Of a stretch of DNA of 64,000 bases, positions 11,001 to 20,634 are shown one piece after another; position 1 is the first letter of the stretch, and every line of letters starts with the position of its first letter. Position numbers and translations under genes: made by a program. The stretch spans positions 124,001 through 188,000 of the forward strand of contig NAJO01000042.1 in the NCBI GenBank assembly GCA_002077065.1, given 5' to 3'. The notes beneath the pieces were generated by a model. It had not been told where the DNA came from. It did no database searches and saw nothing but the letters and a program-made list of their open reading frames with translations. Source of the DNA: Cryoendolithus antarcticus. Lineage: Eukaryota > Ascomycota > Dothideomycetes > Cladosporiales > Cladosporiaceae.

Positions 11001-11461
11001 TCGAGGAGGGTACTCAGCCGGAGCTTGAGCTAGAGTAGGATCGTCAGAGCTGGAGTGTTGGAATATACAATGTTGGACTGCGAACGAACCTCGGCCTCCT
11101 TCTGCAAGTAGAAGATGTTGACTTTCTCGAGCTCACGCTCGAGTCGGAAGAAGAAGGTCGCTTTGTTGGCCTGAAGCGCGGCCTGTGTCTCTTGCAGATG
11201 TGAGGTATGGGAAGAATCTTTGTGATTTGCTGTGAGAACCGGAGTGGCGCTCAATTTCTTGATGAGCTATCGAAGAGTAGTCAGGATCTGTGGGAATCAT
11301 CAATGCGAGTGGTGATAATCACCTTCTTCAGTGCTTTGTAGTCTACGAAGCTCGCCGCATACTCGGGTATGTCAAGTTGACGCTTCTGAATGTGCTTGCC
11401 GAACTTCCTGTCTCTACTCAGTCATACGCCTGGAATCGCGGATCCATCGCAGCGCTCACAT
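8096..11461 (-). CDS. pho81: Phosphate-starvation regulator PHO81/NUC-2 (SPX, ankyrin, GDPD-like)
   Basis: CDK inhibitor of the phosphate-sensing pathway, which inhibits the Pho80-Pho85 cyclin-CDK when phosphate is low. I reconstruct seven exons (minus strand): 11461-11460, 11407-11323, 11266-11090, 11029-10841, 10787-10770, 10718-8495 and 8442-8096. They total 3042 nt, 1013 residues, all in phase. The SPX domain opens with KFGKHIQKRQLDIPEYAASF, then LIKKLSATP and EGFRLFGSDLDKLQQFVEVN, and ends near WDKTSKSREKEIYLSRAVEV. Ankyrin repeats occupy about 305-520 (YGRLPLHYACMHG, EHIPLNLACQYG, WTPIFHAASEG, LQAMYYAAWEG). The C-terminal GDPD-like part holds DICIALNWKQPN|YPVLLCNELG across the last intron. 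NUC-2 is of similar size (~1066). Oddities: an intron splits the ATG, exon 5 is only 18 nt, and intron 3 has a non-consensus GTTCGT donor. Confidence 0.9.
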
Positions 11462-12054
11462 GTTGGCGAGTCGACGGGCACTCTACGACTTTCGTGACCG
11501 GAGCTAGCTCCAATGCAGGTGACTGCAGTGATCAACCGAGTCCAGGTCAGACCCGTCTGCTGCAGTACGCATCAAAAGCAGTACGCGAGCAGGAGACTCC
11601 CATTGTAACGACAGTAGATAGCGAATGATTCACAGAAATGGTAAAGTGACGTCTCACTTCGCCTGTTCCAGAACGTCGATGCACGAGCAGAGGCCGGGAC
11701 TCAACACATAGGCGCGTGTGAGAACTCAGCAGAGCGCGTGAACCTACGAAAGCAGCCGGACTATCGATAAGCCGTCGAGGGCCACGCGAAATGATGGTGG
11801 GGGACTTTATTCATGCCTACATGACATCTCCAGCACCAGACATGAGACGGCCGTAAGCAACGAATGGAAGCACTGTTTCGGACACGTGCGGTGCTCTCGA
11901 GTCATGGCGATGAAGAACATCGGATATAGAGGATGTTCCCGGCTAGCCACTACGGCAGGTAATGCAGGTGTGCCGAGTCTGCATGACCTGCAGCAGCTCG
12001 AGTAAGGAGAGGGTGAAGGATCATGTAGCGACTCTGGGTACACTGCTTTGCTAC
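11462..12054. other. Intergenic: PHO81 5' region and AXL2 3' flank
   Basis: 593 bp. It holds the PHO81 promoter/5' UTR and the AXL2 3' UTR. I see no conserved ORF. I did not identify a convincing CACGTG phosphate-response (Pho4/NUC-1) element by eye. Confidence 0.4.
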
Positions 12055-15000
12055 CTAAATGAAAGCCAGACCACTCAACGCACTCCTCCCACTCCGCCCT
12101 GTCCCCGCCCTCACACTCCCACTACACTCATTCCGCAAACCCCTGCCGACGCCCAGTCCTGCCCCATCGGCTTTCCCTTGGAGAGTGCCCTCCTCCCAGA
12201 CATCACCTCCTGCAACCGCATCCTCGAGATCCAATTGCCTCTCAGCTCTTAGACTGCTAAGTCTCTCGACCTCCTCCACGCTCACCGGCCGCCCACTACT
12301 GGTCTGTGCCAATCTCGGCCGTTCAGGGCGGGACTTATTCAGACTGTCGTTACTGACCATCCCCATCGGCTCACTTAGCTTGCTCCGTCTCGCTGCGACT
12401 TTGGTCGCTGCAGTACCCGCTGAGCCGGTCGCAAGAGGTGACGAAGAGTACGTCTTGTTCGTCTTCTGACTAGATGCGCAGCGGGAGTTCGGCGGCAGAG
12501 TGGGCGGAGGTGTAGGTGATGCTTCGCCGGGGACAACCCAAGATCGTTTGTGCCGTGGCAGTGCCATTTGACTTGCCAGATCTAGACCGGAGGATATTCG
12601 AGACTGCATGGAATATAGATTCGTCCTGCTTGCGCTTGTCGAGGAAGATGCCGATGGCCAATCTGTGTCTTCCTCTTCGGCCACTGCATGTACGTCAATG
12701 ACGCGAGGGTACTCAGGAGCGAACGTGTCATCGACTTCTTCGTGGATGTCGATCGCTCGAGGATACTCCGGCGCAAAGGTAGTAGACCACGTCCGCTTCG
12801 GCTGATCTGCGCGCTTAAACTGCTCGGATGGCTGTTGTGGCGCGCCTAGTGATGAGGACTTGGAGTAGCTCGTCAACTGCTTGCGTGATTGGCGTGCACT
12901 ACTAGGACCAGCGAGGATGTCTATATCAGTCACCGAGCCGGTCTGTTTACTGACCATTGATAATCTTGAGCCATGTGCGAACAGTGGACTTGGCCCGCTC
13001 TTGCGTTTGCTGATGAAGCTTTGTCGCTTGTCTTGCATTGAGCGGCCATCCACACGGCGATCGCTGCGTCCGACCAGCCAGAGGCTGCGACGCTGGAAAC
13101 CTTCTTCAGGTATGGACGTGCTCGGCTTCGAACGGGCACGATGCAGCGTCGAACCTGTAGGTGGTCGCGGGAAGGTATCTGCAAGCACACTAGTGCCTCT
13201 CGTGCTGAACGACCCGTAGCTACTTCGATCCATCGTAGGAGATAGCATCGTGCTTCTGCGTCTTTCCTTGCCATACCAAGATCGATCTCTCTTCACTGGC
13301 GAACCTTCACCAATGCCGATGCCTAGGCCGATGTCATCTAGGGACCCTCTGAGGCTCCGCTTCGCGCGCAGACGTCTGAGGGCACGCTGGTTGGGCGACA
13401 TCTGCTGCGACTGCTGTCTCGATACTCGCGCGATCTCTGCCGGTACCGAGAAGCTACCATGTGGCCGCTGAACCACAGCATTGTCGTCTCCCCACTCTGG
13501 AATGTTTTCAGCGACCCGAATCGCGTCCTCGCCATTGCCAAGCGAAGATACCAGACTGATTCTACTGAACCTGCTTTTCCACTTTGAGCTCCGCTCTGAA
13601 TGCCTGGGCAAAGTGAGCGCAAGGCGAGGCGGTAGATGCGAAGGCATCCGAGAGCCTTCTCGTCCGGTTACGTCGGTCTGCGGCCCCTTCTCAACATCGC
13701 CTTGTGCGTTTGCATGCTCTTCTGCGCCGTAGAGCTCGGGAGCTGCGATGGGTCGCGATAGATCCCGCTTCTCCGGGCTGAAGTGCTGCTTGTAGCCATG
13801 TTGTCGTCTTCGCCGCAGGCACAACAGCAGCAGCGCAAGTAATGTGACGGCAGCCACGATCACGCCAACGACAATCCCTGCTCTGGCACCTCGCCTGAGT
13901 CCAGATTTCTGTCGATCGTAATTGGCTACTAGCAGAGGCGACGAAGTTGCCGAATTGGTCTGGGAGGTCCGCGATACTGGATGTCCTGGCGAAGTGGTTG
14001 TAGGGTCAGTCACAGCCTTGATGTCGATGCGGAAGATCTGCGAGTCAATTTTAGGAACCCCTGAAACGCGCGCTGTGAGTGTGGCAGTGATAGTTGAAGG
14101 GGCAGTCTGCGTCGGCGCTAGACCGGATAATTCTCTTGACGCGGAGTCAAAATGTAGCCACGTCGCAGAAGTGGGCAAGATCACATTGAGGTCTGCGTCA
14201 CTTGCTCTGAGGACATTCGTCGGGATGGTGTATTCAAACTGTTCACCCGTGGTTGCTGTGAGAATGCCAATCTCGCCGCCGAACACATCTGAACTGGCTG
14301 TGCTGAGTATGAGCTGTAGACTTGCAGTTGCTGTATCGCCATCGGTGTCGGTCACTCCGACAGTCACATTCTGCGCCACAGCATCACTCGGCGTTATGCC
14401 AGATATTGCCAGAGTGCCCGCATCGAATTGCACCCATGCCGACGCATTCGAGATCTGTGCGCTCTTGATCTGATTTGCCTCCAATGGCTTCCCGTCCTTC
14501 GACAGCGTGCTCAGAAGGTCTAGCGCCTGAATCTGAGACCCTGGCGTAATGTATACACTTTGCTCTTGTGGCGAGAAGACTAGCTTATTCAGCGCGATGA
14601 TCATGCTGAACGCCGAAGACGATCCAGCGAAGCCTTGCACGTCCGATGCTATCAATTCCACCTGCCACGTCTGCGGGAATGCGCTGAGCTGTGGTGTCGT
14701 GCCTGAGAAACCCAAGCTCCCAGCATCGAAGTGTAGCCATGCAGGCAGTGGTGTGTGATCTGTCAGAGTCGCATAGTAGTATAGCGTGCGCTGCACAGCA
14801 TCGATGAACGAGTCCTGGCGAAAGTGGAACTGAAAGGTGTCACCTGGCCGCAACGTGATCGTAGCCGGATCTGAGCTTGACAGGTTTGTGTCTGCTGCAA
14901 GCTGCTCGCCTAAGGTGCCTTGGAGCTGCGGCACAGGGTCTGGGGATACGACAAGTGTGCATTGCATATGCGCCGCACCTGTTCCGTCTGCTGCAGTGAG

Positions 15001-15279
15001 CAAGAAGATGCTCGAGCCTGCATCTGCATCCCCGGGTGCGCCTGACAGAGTCCGCGTGTCGCTGTCCAACGACAGCCATGCTGGCTGGCCGGAGAGGGTG
15101 TACGAGTACTTGGTTCCAGTTGGCGCGAATGTCGAGTCCGTGAACTGAAAGATGTACGCCTGTCGTACTCGAGCGACGGTCGGGACCTGAGAGTTGAAAG
15201 GAAAGTTGACAGCGGGGATCGCATAGCTAGCTGATATAAGGAGACTTGCAATCAGTGCAAGACCGAAGTTGCGCGACAT
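12055..15279 (-). CDS. axl2: Axl2-like cadherin-domain polarity protein
   Basis: Type I plasma-membrane glycoprotein of the Axl2/Bud10 family, a cell-polarity and bud/conidiation-site landmark. It is one long exon. I start at the ATG at 15279 (MSRNFGLALIASLLISASYA), a clear signal peptide; the longer ORF adds 21 residues with no signal-like character. The ectodomain has four cadherin-like CADG repeats, each ending in a motif like QPAWLSLDSDTRTLSGAP, PLPAWLHFDAGSLGFSG, ASAWVQFDAGTLAISG or SATWLHFDSASRELSG. One transmembrane helix follows at about 467-488 of this product (AGIVVGVIVAAVTLLALLLL), then an RRRR stop-transfer and a ~590-residue Ser/Arg-rich cytoplasmic tail. The tail contains a near-duplicate FAPEYPRAIDIHEEVDD / FAPEYPRVIDVHAVAEE. 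About 1074 residues in total. Confidence 0.87.
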   Translation of the reverse strand: MSRNFGLALIASLLISASYAIPAVNFPFNSQVPTVARVRQAYIFQFTDSTFAPTGTKYSYTLSGQPAWLSLDSDTRTLSGAPGDADAGSSIFLLTAADGTGAAHMQCTLVVSPDPVPQLQGTLGEQLAADTNLSSSDPATITLRPGDTFQFHFRQDSFIDAVQRTLYYYATLTDHTPLPAWLHFDAGSLGFSGTTPQLSAFPQTWQVELIASDVQGFAGSSSAFSMIIALNKLVFSPQEQSVYITPGSQIQALDLLSTLSKDGKPLEANQIKSAQISNASAWVQFDAGTLAISGITPSDAVAQNVTVGVTDTDGDTATASLQLILSTASSDVFGGEIGILTATTGEQFEYTIPTNVLRASDADLNVILPTSATWLHFDSASRELSGLAPTQTAPSTITATLTARVSGVPKIDSQIFRIDIKAVTDPTTTSPGHPVSRTSQTNSATSSPLLVANYDRQKSGLRRGARAGIVVGVIVAAVTLLALLLLCLRRRRQHGYKQHFSPEKRDLSRPIAAPELYGAEEHANAQGDVEKGPQTDVTGREGSRMPSHLPPRLALTLPRHSERSSKWKSRFSRISLVSSLGNGEDAIRVAENIPEWGDDNAVVQRPHGSFSVPAEIARVSRQQSQQMSPNQRALRRLRAKRSLRGSLDDIGLGIGIGEGSPVKRDRSWYGKERRRSTMLSPTMDRSSYGSFSTRGTSVLADTFPRPPTGSTLHRARSKPSTSIPEEGFQRRSLWLVGRSDRRVDGRSMQDKRQSFISKRKSGPSPLFAHGSRLSMVSKQTGSVTDIDILAGPSSARQSRKQLTSYSKSSSLGAPQQPSEQFKRADQPKRTWSTTFAPEYPRAIDIHEEVDDTFAPEYPRVIDVHAVAEEEDTDWPSASSSTSASRTNLYSMQSRISSGLDLASQMALPRHKRSWVVPGEASPTPPPTLPPNSRCASSQKTNKTYSSSPLATGSAGTAATKVAARRSKLSEPMGMVSNDSLNKSRPERPRLAQTSSGRPVSVEEVERLSSLRAERQLDLEDAVAGGDVWEEGTLQGKADGAGLGVGRGLRNECSGSVRAGTGRSGRSALSGLAFI
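12715..12790 (-). repeat. Internal ~16-codon duplication in the Axl2 tail
   Basis: Within the cytoplasmic tail two adjacent copies read (T)FAPEYPRAIDIHEEVDD and (T)FAPEYPRVIDVHAVAEE. The DNA copies also share GCTCGAGG/GCGAGGGTACTC-type sequence, indicating a local duplication. Position is approximate. Confidence 0.6.
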
Positions 15280-15920
15280 CTCCTCCACACAGACCGACCT
15301 TTGTGAGATGACAGTGTCGAGATCGCATGAAGCCGTTTGCACATCCGTCGATCATGATCCGCGATTCCTCCCTCGCGGACCCGTTGCATTTCGCGCACGC
15401 GTCCGCATTTCTGAATCGAGCCCTTGCGACTCTGGGCAGGATGGGAAGGAATGATGTAGTCGTGCGTCTGCAAGGGAGCGGATGAAGCCCAGCCTCTGGT
15501 ACGGACAGTGCCGAGCCCATGTCTTGAACCTCACTCCTCTTGATACCCGCAACCTCATTGACTCCAGGATACTTCGTATCTGGCCGGACAGTATCGAAAC
15601 AGAGCCGCGAGCGTGACTCTGCACCCGTAACTCCAAACAATGACGCCGAACGCGGTCTTGCGATTGTCCAAAGGTACGCCATACGACCTGGAGCTCTCAG
15701 CCACCAACTGAGGCCTTGCGGCAGATTCCCTCGGACACCGTGACGTCCATCTGTTCTGCACGCAGCCGCCGCCGGAGCACACGTAAAGAGTCTGTGTCTT
15801 CGTCAATGCAACACGCAGTCTGGCCGCGCGACCCCGGTGACTGAGTGTCGCTCGACCGAAGTAGCGTAAGTAGGCCCGCATTGACTGGCTATACTTCTGT
15901 TACTATTGTTCCTGCCATCC
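15280..15920. other. Intergenic: AXL2 promoter and coa1 3' flank
   Basis: 641 bp between two minus-strand genes. Several overlapping ORFs occur, but none shows a recognisable domain and all have shadow-like Arg/Ser composition. I take it as AXL2 promoter plus coa1 3' UTR. Confidence 0.4.
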
Positions 15921-16545
15921 TCACGCAGCTGTCCCTCCGCTAGCCGTTGTGCGATTCCTGAATGGATCATTGCCTTGTATTAGGGACACCTTCTCTCCGC
16001 CATCAGGCTGTAGACTCCACTCCACAGTCTCGAACTATAGTGATCATTAGCATTACCCTAGTCATATCATCATCTACAGCGAAACTTACAAAGCCCATCC
16101 TCTTCCTCCTCTCACTTCGAAACTTCATCGTTCCGGTGGTCTTATTCCCCTTCACCTTGAACTCAATATCTATCTTGCCGTGCACCTGATCAATGCTCCC
16201 CCAAATCCACGGCAAGCTATTCGCAAAGTAGATCTCATCGCCCAGCATACTTCTGGCTTCCTCGTTCGTCCGTAGAGCGTACATTGTACTCGTCACCACT
16301 GAAGAGTTGGAATTCTGGTAATTGAAGATCGCAAGTGTGGACGTGACCATGATGAATACGAAGAGAGGCGCTGTGCGAAGCCATCTATTCGAGGTCTTGA
16401 GGGAGGGCAATTCGCGGTCTGCCCGCCGCTCCATCAGGACGGAGCCGGCTTTGGGTGCGGCAACGAGGGTGCGGCGGCGACATTGCGAAGGGCGTTGAAA
16501 GAGCTGCCGCAAGGGCGAGAGGCGAAGCCGTGGGCGAGACATCAT
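15921..16545 (-). CDS. coa1: Cytochrome c oxidase assembly factor Coa1
   Basis: Mitochondrial inner-membrane factor needed for complex IV (Cox1) maturation. Two exons, 16545-16090 and 16034-15921, with a 55-nt GTAAGT...CTATAG intron. The spliced protein of 189 residues ends MGF|FETVEWSLQPDGGEKVSL and IQGNDPFRN, the typical Coa1 close. The unspliced ORF reads a meaningless VSFAVDDD tail. The N-terminus (MMSRPRLRLSPLRQLFQRP) is a strong mitochondrial presequence. Next come ADRELPSLKTSNRWLRTAPL, one transmembrane helix (FVFIMVTSTLAIFNY), and the conserved LGDEIYFANSLPWIWGSIDQ plus VHGKIDIEFKVKG intermembrane-space part. Start is either of the adjacent ATGs at 16545/16542; a farther ATG at 16590 is less presequence-like. 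Confidence 0.86.
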
Positions 16546-17291
16546 GATTGCGCGTACAGCTATGATGAGATGGAAAGGGTATGAGTACAACAGTTCTGTA
16601 ATTCGTTATGTCTGGTGATGCTCTTCGGATCTTGATGGCACACCTCCGCTTGCACCAAAAGTCTGTCCTTCTTGAGTACTCCATCTGCATGCAGCAACAA
16701 CTTCGCTCCTTCTTCGCACAGTCTTGACATGGCAGAATCCACTCATACTACATACATGCCATATTGCGGAGTATATATGAATACTGACATGTCCTTGGAA
16801 AGAAATCTTTGCATCGCGAAGCGAGGCTTCTCTCAGATCTGCATTGCCGCCGGCGGGGAGATTCGAGCACTTAAGCTGATACATGACTGCAACACCCCGG
16901 CTCTTCAAGATGTATCTCGAAACACTCGTGACGGCCTACGCCAACTCGCCCAAGCCTAGATCACACGGCTCTACGACTTCTTCAATACTAATTTGCTCGA
17001 TGCAGACCACGTGCAGACGGCACGGTACGGCGGGCGCCCTTCCTCACAATGTTCCTGACCGGATGCAGCTCCTCCGCCCAGCCCGGCACTCATATGGCTA
17101 GAAATTGATTACGGTGCCACGGAGTTTCATCTTTGGAAACCACATGTCCTCCGCGCGGGAAGTAATACAACGCCATTCCATACAAAAGGTAAACAAGCCA
17201 TCTCTTCTGCGTGTTGCTTGTCCTCGTCAAACGCTTGGTACTTTCACTTCTCTCACTCGCTGTGTTCAATTTCAACATTCGATCTGTGATC
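16546..17291. promoter_or_regulatory. Divergent intergenic region coa1 / cip1-like gene
   Basis: 746 bp between head-to-head genes. It holds both promoters. AT-richer patches near 16740-16800 and 17165-17200 could be core promoter elements. No conserved ORF is visible. Confidence 0.4.
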
Positions 17292-18400
17292 ATGTTCCGC
17301 TCATTAGCACTCACGGCCGCTGGCCTCTCACTTCTCAGCCCTGCTCTCGCGCAGATCACGAACGACTTCGAGTCCGGCTGGGACCAGACTACGTGGGCGA
17401 CATACGCGCCCGACTGCAACCAGGGTGGTACTGTAGCTCTCGACTCAACAGTCTCCCACAGCGGCAAGAACAGTATCAAAGTCACGGGCGGTTCCAACGG
17501 ATACTGCGGCCACATCTTCTTCGGCACGACTGCAGTCCCGAGTGGGGATGTCTACGTCCGCACGTGGTTCAAGGCCGACAAAGCCTTCACGAACGACCAC
17601 ATCTCCTTCATCATCATGCCAGATGCCGCTGAGGCGACTGGCAAGCATCTACGCTTCGGCGCCATGGACCAGATCCTGATGTACAACCGTGAGGACAACG
17701 ACGCCACGCTACCCGACCTCTCGCCCCAGGGTATTGCCTCGTCTGTTGGCCCGGCTGCGCAGACATGGCACTGCCTCGAGTACCACCTCGGCACCGACGG
17801 CTCGATCGAGACGTGGGTTGACAGCGCTGCCGTCTCTGGCCTCTCCACCGGCGGCAGCAGCACGAACACCAACAACCAGGGCTGGTCGCGCGCCGCTTAC
17901 ACGCCCAAGATCAGCGCCGTATACTTCGGCTGGGAGGCCTACGCTGGCGCTGTCAACACCCTCTGGTACGATGACATTGCCGTCTCCGGTAGCCGCATTG
18001 GCTGCGGCGCCGGTGGTCCTTCGTCTAGCGCTGCGCCCACCACGACTGCGAAGCCCACGACCACTGTTGCGCCGACAACGACTGTGAAGCCCACGACTAC
18101 TGCTGCGCCGACAACGACTGTGAAGCCAACAACGACTGCTGCGCCGACCACGACTGTGAAACCGACCGCTACGACTACGAAGCCCGCTTCGTCAACCACA
18201 ACGACTGCTGCGGCGACGAGCAGCAGCTGTGCATCGCCCAAGTACGGACAGTAAGTAACTTTCCTCACGGACTAAAGCCATGCGAACACATGTCTGACTC
18301 TCATCACAGATGCGGTGGCCAAGGCTGGGGTGGATGCAAGTCCTGCGCTTCGGGCTCGACTTGCAAGGTGTCGAACGACTACTACTCGCAGTGCTTGTAG
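17292..18400 (+). CDS. cip1: Secreted Cip1-like protein with C-terminal CBM1
   Basis: Secreted plant-cell-wall-associated protein of the Cip1 family (cellulose-induced protein of Trichoderma; related to polysaccharide lyases). Exons 17292-18250 and 18310-18400, intron 59 nt, total 349 residues. Signal peptide [20 protein letters not shown] precedes [20 protein letters not shown]. The core then shows [82 protein letters not shown] and [20 protein letters not shown], all characteristic of Cip1. A Thr/Pro linker of four 12-residue repeats leads to a CBM1 split by the intron ([16 protein letters not shown], ending YYSQCL). The CBM1 has six Cys, rather than the common four, and Trp/Tyr binding residues, so binding to cellulose is likely. 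Ignoring the intron would lose the CBM. An upstream in-frame ATG (17211) would bury the signal peptide and is rejected. Confidence 0.9.
18033..18185 (+). repeat. 12-codon tandem repeat encoding the Thr/Pro linker of the Cip1-like protein
   Basis: Four copies of a 36-nt unit encoding APTTT(A/V)KPTTT(V/A), the last degenerating into PTATTTKP. It separates the catalytic-like domain from the CBM1. Such linkers are O-mannosylated, and copy number is expected to vary between strains. Confidence 0.8.
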
Positions 18401-18765
18401 GCGGTCAGAAGCACCAACGTGGGTGGAAAAGGTTGGATGAGTCGATTCAGTTCATAGCGAGATCATTGAGGATGTTGATCATCCAGCCAAGCGTTCTCCG
18501 CAATCCATGAAATGTCAGACCACGATATACAATCAGAAGACGCATAGAGTTGCATCTCCTGGTAGGACAGGTGAGACTTGAACTGACCAGTCGCTGTTAG
18601 AGTCTGTGGCCTTGGATACCTACAATGTCTGTGCATTCGCCTGATGCATCGTTCTCCCAGTAACCTCCAACGCCTTGCTAATTCGACTAATTCGCTATGC
18701 CCGTGATGACCCAAGATGCGCCATAGCCCTTCAGACGTCTACAAAGTCACCATCTCGCAGACCCA
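18401..18765. other. Intergenic, nothing recognised
   Basis: 365 bp: 3' flank of the Cip1-like gene and of the convergent hypothetical gene. No gene seen. Confidence 0.35.
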
Positions 18766-18951
18766 CTACCAGCCGTCCTGACATGGCTTACTGTACATGT
18801 CTGGGTCCGCCATCTCCAATGCCTCCTGAGCCATCGCTGCCAGGTGGTGCTCATCGAGCTCGTTGTCAGGCGTGCCTTGCTCACCAGCGACCATGACAAA
18901 GTCCTCCATCCCCGTCCCGGCGTCCGCGTACGGCGACTCGTCAGTCATCTG
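18766..18951 (-). pseudogene. In-frame continuation beyond the TAG of the coiled-coil gene
   Basis: Sixty-one further sense codons in the same frame, acidic like the upstream tail (TGMEDFVMVAGEQGT, ELDEHHLAAMAQEALEMADP). It looks like the original C-terminus of the neighbouring ORF, not a separate gene. Confidence 0.4.
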
Positions 18952-19731
18952 CTAATAAACACCTCGCTCCCACGCATCATCGCCGTCCACCTCCATCATT
19001 GCGCATGTTTCGATGACCTCATCAGTCACCACCTCAATAATCTCGTCAGTCGTCTCCTGATGAACGCCTTGCGACCACGCCTGGTCTTCGGCCTCAGCAG
19101 CTTCAGCATCAGCAGCCGCCTCAGCAGTGGCCTTGAGCCTCGCTTCCCACTGCCGCATTTGACTCTTGACTCTCAATCGCTTCTCATGAATCCTGCCTCT
19201 TCTGCACGTCGGAGGAGATACATCAGCAGTGACTCCCTGATCAGCGAGCATTTCAATTTGCGCCTCCTCAACTCGCCTGCGCTCAATCCCAACCTCAGCT
19301 TCAGCTTGCTTGCGCTCTCTGAGTCTCGCCTCCCAAACATCAACCTCAATCTGAACAACCTCGGCACCTTTCTTCTCGCGGAAATACCGTGCCTGCTCAC
19401 GATTCCTTATCGATCTCCCCACGTACTGAAAAGTCGGCAGCCGCAGATCAATAAGCTGCATTTCAACTTCAGGTAGCTCGTCGACCTTGGTCCTGTTGTG
19501 CGGAGTGCCCCAGACGTGGATGCGCATATTGTTGACCACGCGACGGCGATCTTGATGATCTTCGAAATATTCCAGGGGTGTTGGAGGAAGAACTGGGATC
19601 AAGGTGTAGGCTTTGTTTGTGTTGAGAGGGAGAGGGTGGTTGGCGGGGTTGGTGAGGAATGTGGCGAGAGATGAGTTGTTCGTCGCTGTTGTTGCGCGGC
19701 GAGGCGGTAATATGGTGAGAGTCGAAGCCAT
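18952..19731 (-). CDS. Hypothetical acidic coiled-coil protein, possibly truncated by TAG
   Basis: I do not recognise this protein. From the ATG at 19731 (MASTLTILPPRRATTATNNS) it is 259 residues. It has a globular-looking N-terminal part with NKAYTLIPVLPPTPLEYFED, MRIHVWGTPHNRTKVDEL and LIDLRLPTFQYVGRSIRNRE. A long charged coiled coil follows (REKKGAEVVQIEVDVWEARL onwards, rich in Glu/Arg/Ala), then an Ala/Glu segment and an acidic tail. The frame stays open for 60 codons after the TAG at 18952-18954 (next residues QMTDESPYADAG, ending at 18766). The stop sits inside a duplicated 15-residue motif at a position where the first copy has CAG. The gene may therefore be nonsense-truncated, read through or mis-spliced. 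It is likely lineage-specific. Confidence 0.55.
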   Translation of the reverse strand: MASTLTILPPRRATTATNNSSLATFLTNPANHPLPLNTNKAYTLIPVLPPTPLEYFEDHQDRRRVVNNMRIHVWGTPHNRTKVDELPEVEMQLIDLRLPTFQYVGRSIRNREQARYFREKKGAEVVQIEVDVWEARLRERKQAEAEVGIERRRVEEAQIEMLADQGVTADVSPPTCRRGRIHEKRLRVKSQMRQWEARLKATAEAAADAEAAEAEDQAWSQGVHQETTDEIIEVVTDEVIETCAMMEVDGDDAWERGVY

Positions 19732-20142
19732 GCTGACTTTAGTGGTGATGAGGGACAATTCGAAGGTGTCGTATGAGCAGACGTGTGAAAGGAACGACCA
19801 AGGTGATTGCCGGTCCCCTGAAGGTGGTGTGTAAGGCGGGTAAGAAAGCATCGGTGAATGCGTGAACGAGTGTCGCAGCATCTAGACCTGAGGTGATTCA
19901 TAGCGGCGATGCGACGAAGCGTCCTCATTGTGCATCGATAACGCCTTACGAGCGACAATAGGATGTGAGCCTATTGATCGCGTGTAATCATTAATGCGCG
20001 TGCGGTCAGTGGTCGGCGACAAGAGCACACAGCGTGGCGTCCTCTTCCATGATCCACTCGAGACTCTCCTCTGTCAAGTCAAGACATCGTTCTCACGTCC
20101 GGGCCTGCGCAATCGCCAGACACCTGAGAGATGTCATGAGTT
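19732..20142. other. Intergenic, nothing recognised
   Basis: 411 bp: 5' region of the coiled-coil gene and 3' flank of the next minus-strand ORF. No supported feature. Confidence 0.35.
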
Positions 20143-20634
20143 TCACCCAATGGTGTCGAGCTCCCCACAGTACCCTTCGCTCCCGTCACTGAAGCTACTA
20201 AGCACCCTCATCTTCCTCTCAAAGTCTGCTTTCTTCCTCCTCCCAAAGTCCTCCGCACTGACCTTCATATCAACGTCGTTCTCATGGAAGACCGCGAAGT
20301 TTCTCCAGTCTCGACAACCCTTTGCAGCTTTCATGTCTCCCACAATGTCGCTGTAGATTCTCGGGTATGACACTCGCAAGCATCGAGGAGGACCGCGTTC
20401 GTCTGGTGGGAGTGGCATCATAAGGGCTTCGATTTTGGGGTCTGAGCTACGATCTCGCGAAGGTAGCGCGGCGATGGAGGAGTTCGAGCTGCTGCGGGAG
20501 GCTGTACTCGACCAGGTGCGACCCAGGGTCGACTTCTTAGAGCGAGATGAGGTCAGGACGGGGCGTGGACATGGGTCAGGAATGGAGCTGATCCCGCTGT
20601 TGGTGCGCGGGGAGCGGAAGCAGTTGATCGGCAT
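20143..20634 (-). CDS. Hypothetical protein (163 aa)
   Basis: Unrecognised. From the ATG at 20634 (MPINCFRSPRTNSGISSI) the protein begins with a Ser/Arg/Pro-rich disordered half. It then has a more ordered segment with RGPPRCLRVSYPRIYSDIV, GDMKAAKGCRDWRNFAVFHE and DVDMKVSAEDFGRRKKADFE. The second half has a balanced hydrophobic/charged composition, unlike the Arg/Ser-rich shadow ORFs of this window, which is my only reason for calling it. The longer ORF (from 20760) adds 42 residues without clear character. It may be an orphan or part of a larger spliced gene. Confidence 0.4.
   Translation of the reverse strand: MPINCFRSPRTNSGISSIPDPCPRPVLTSSRSKKSTLGRTWSSTASRSSSNSSIAALPSRDRSSDPKIEALMMPLPPDERGPPRCLRVSYPRIYSDIVGDMKAAKGCRDWRNFAVFHENDVDMKVSAEDFGRRKKADFERKMRVLSSFSDGSEGYCGELDTIG

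Noticed and set aside
15227..15682. 151-residue minus-strand ORF upstream of AXL2
   Set aside because: Overlaps the AXL2 start region and shows no recognisable feature; probably promoter sequence.
18033..18185. Regularly spaced repeats that could be mistaken for a CRISPR-like array
   Set aside because: They are in-frame Thr/Pro linker codons of a eukaryotic secreted protein.
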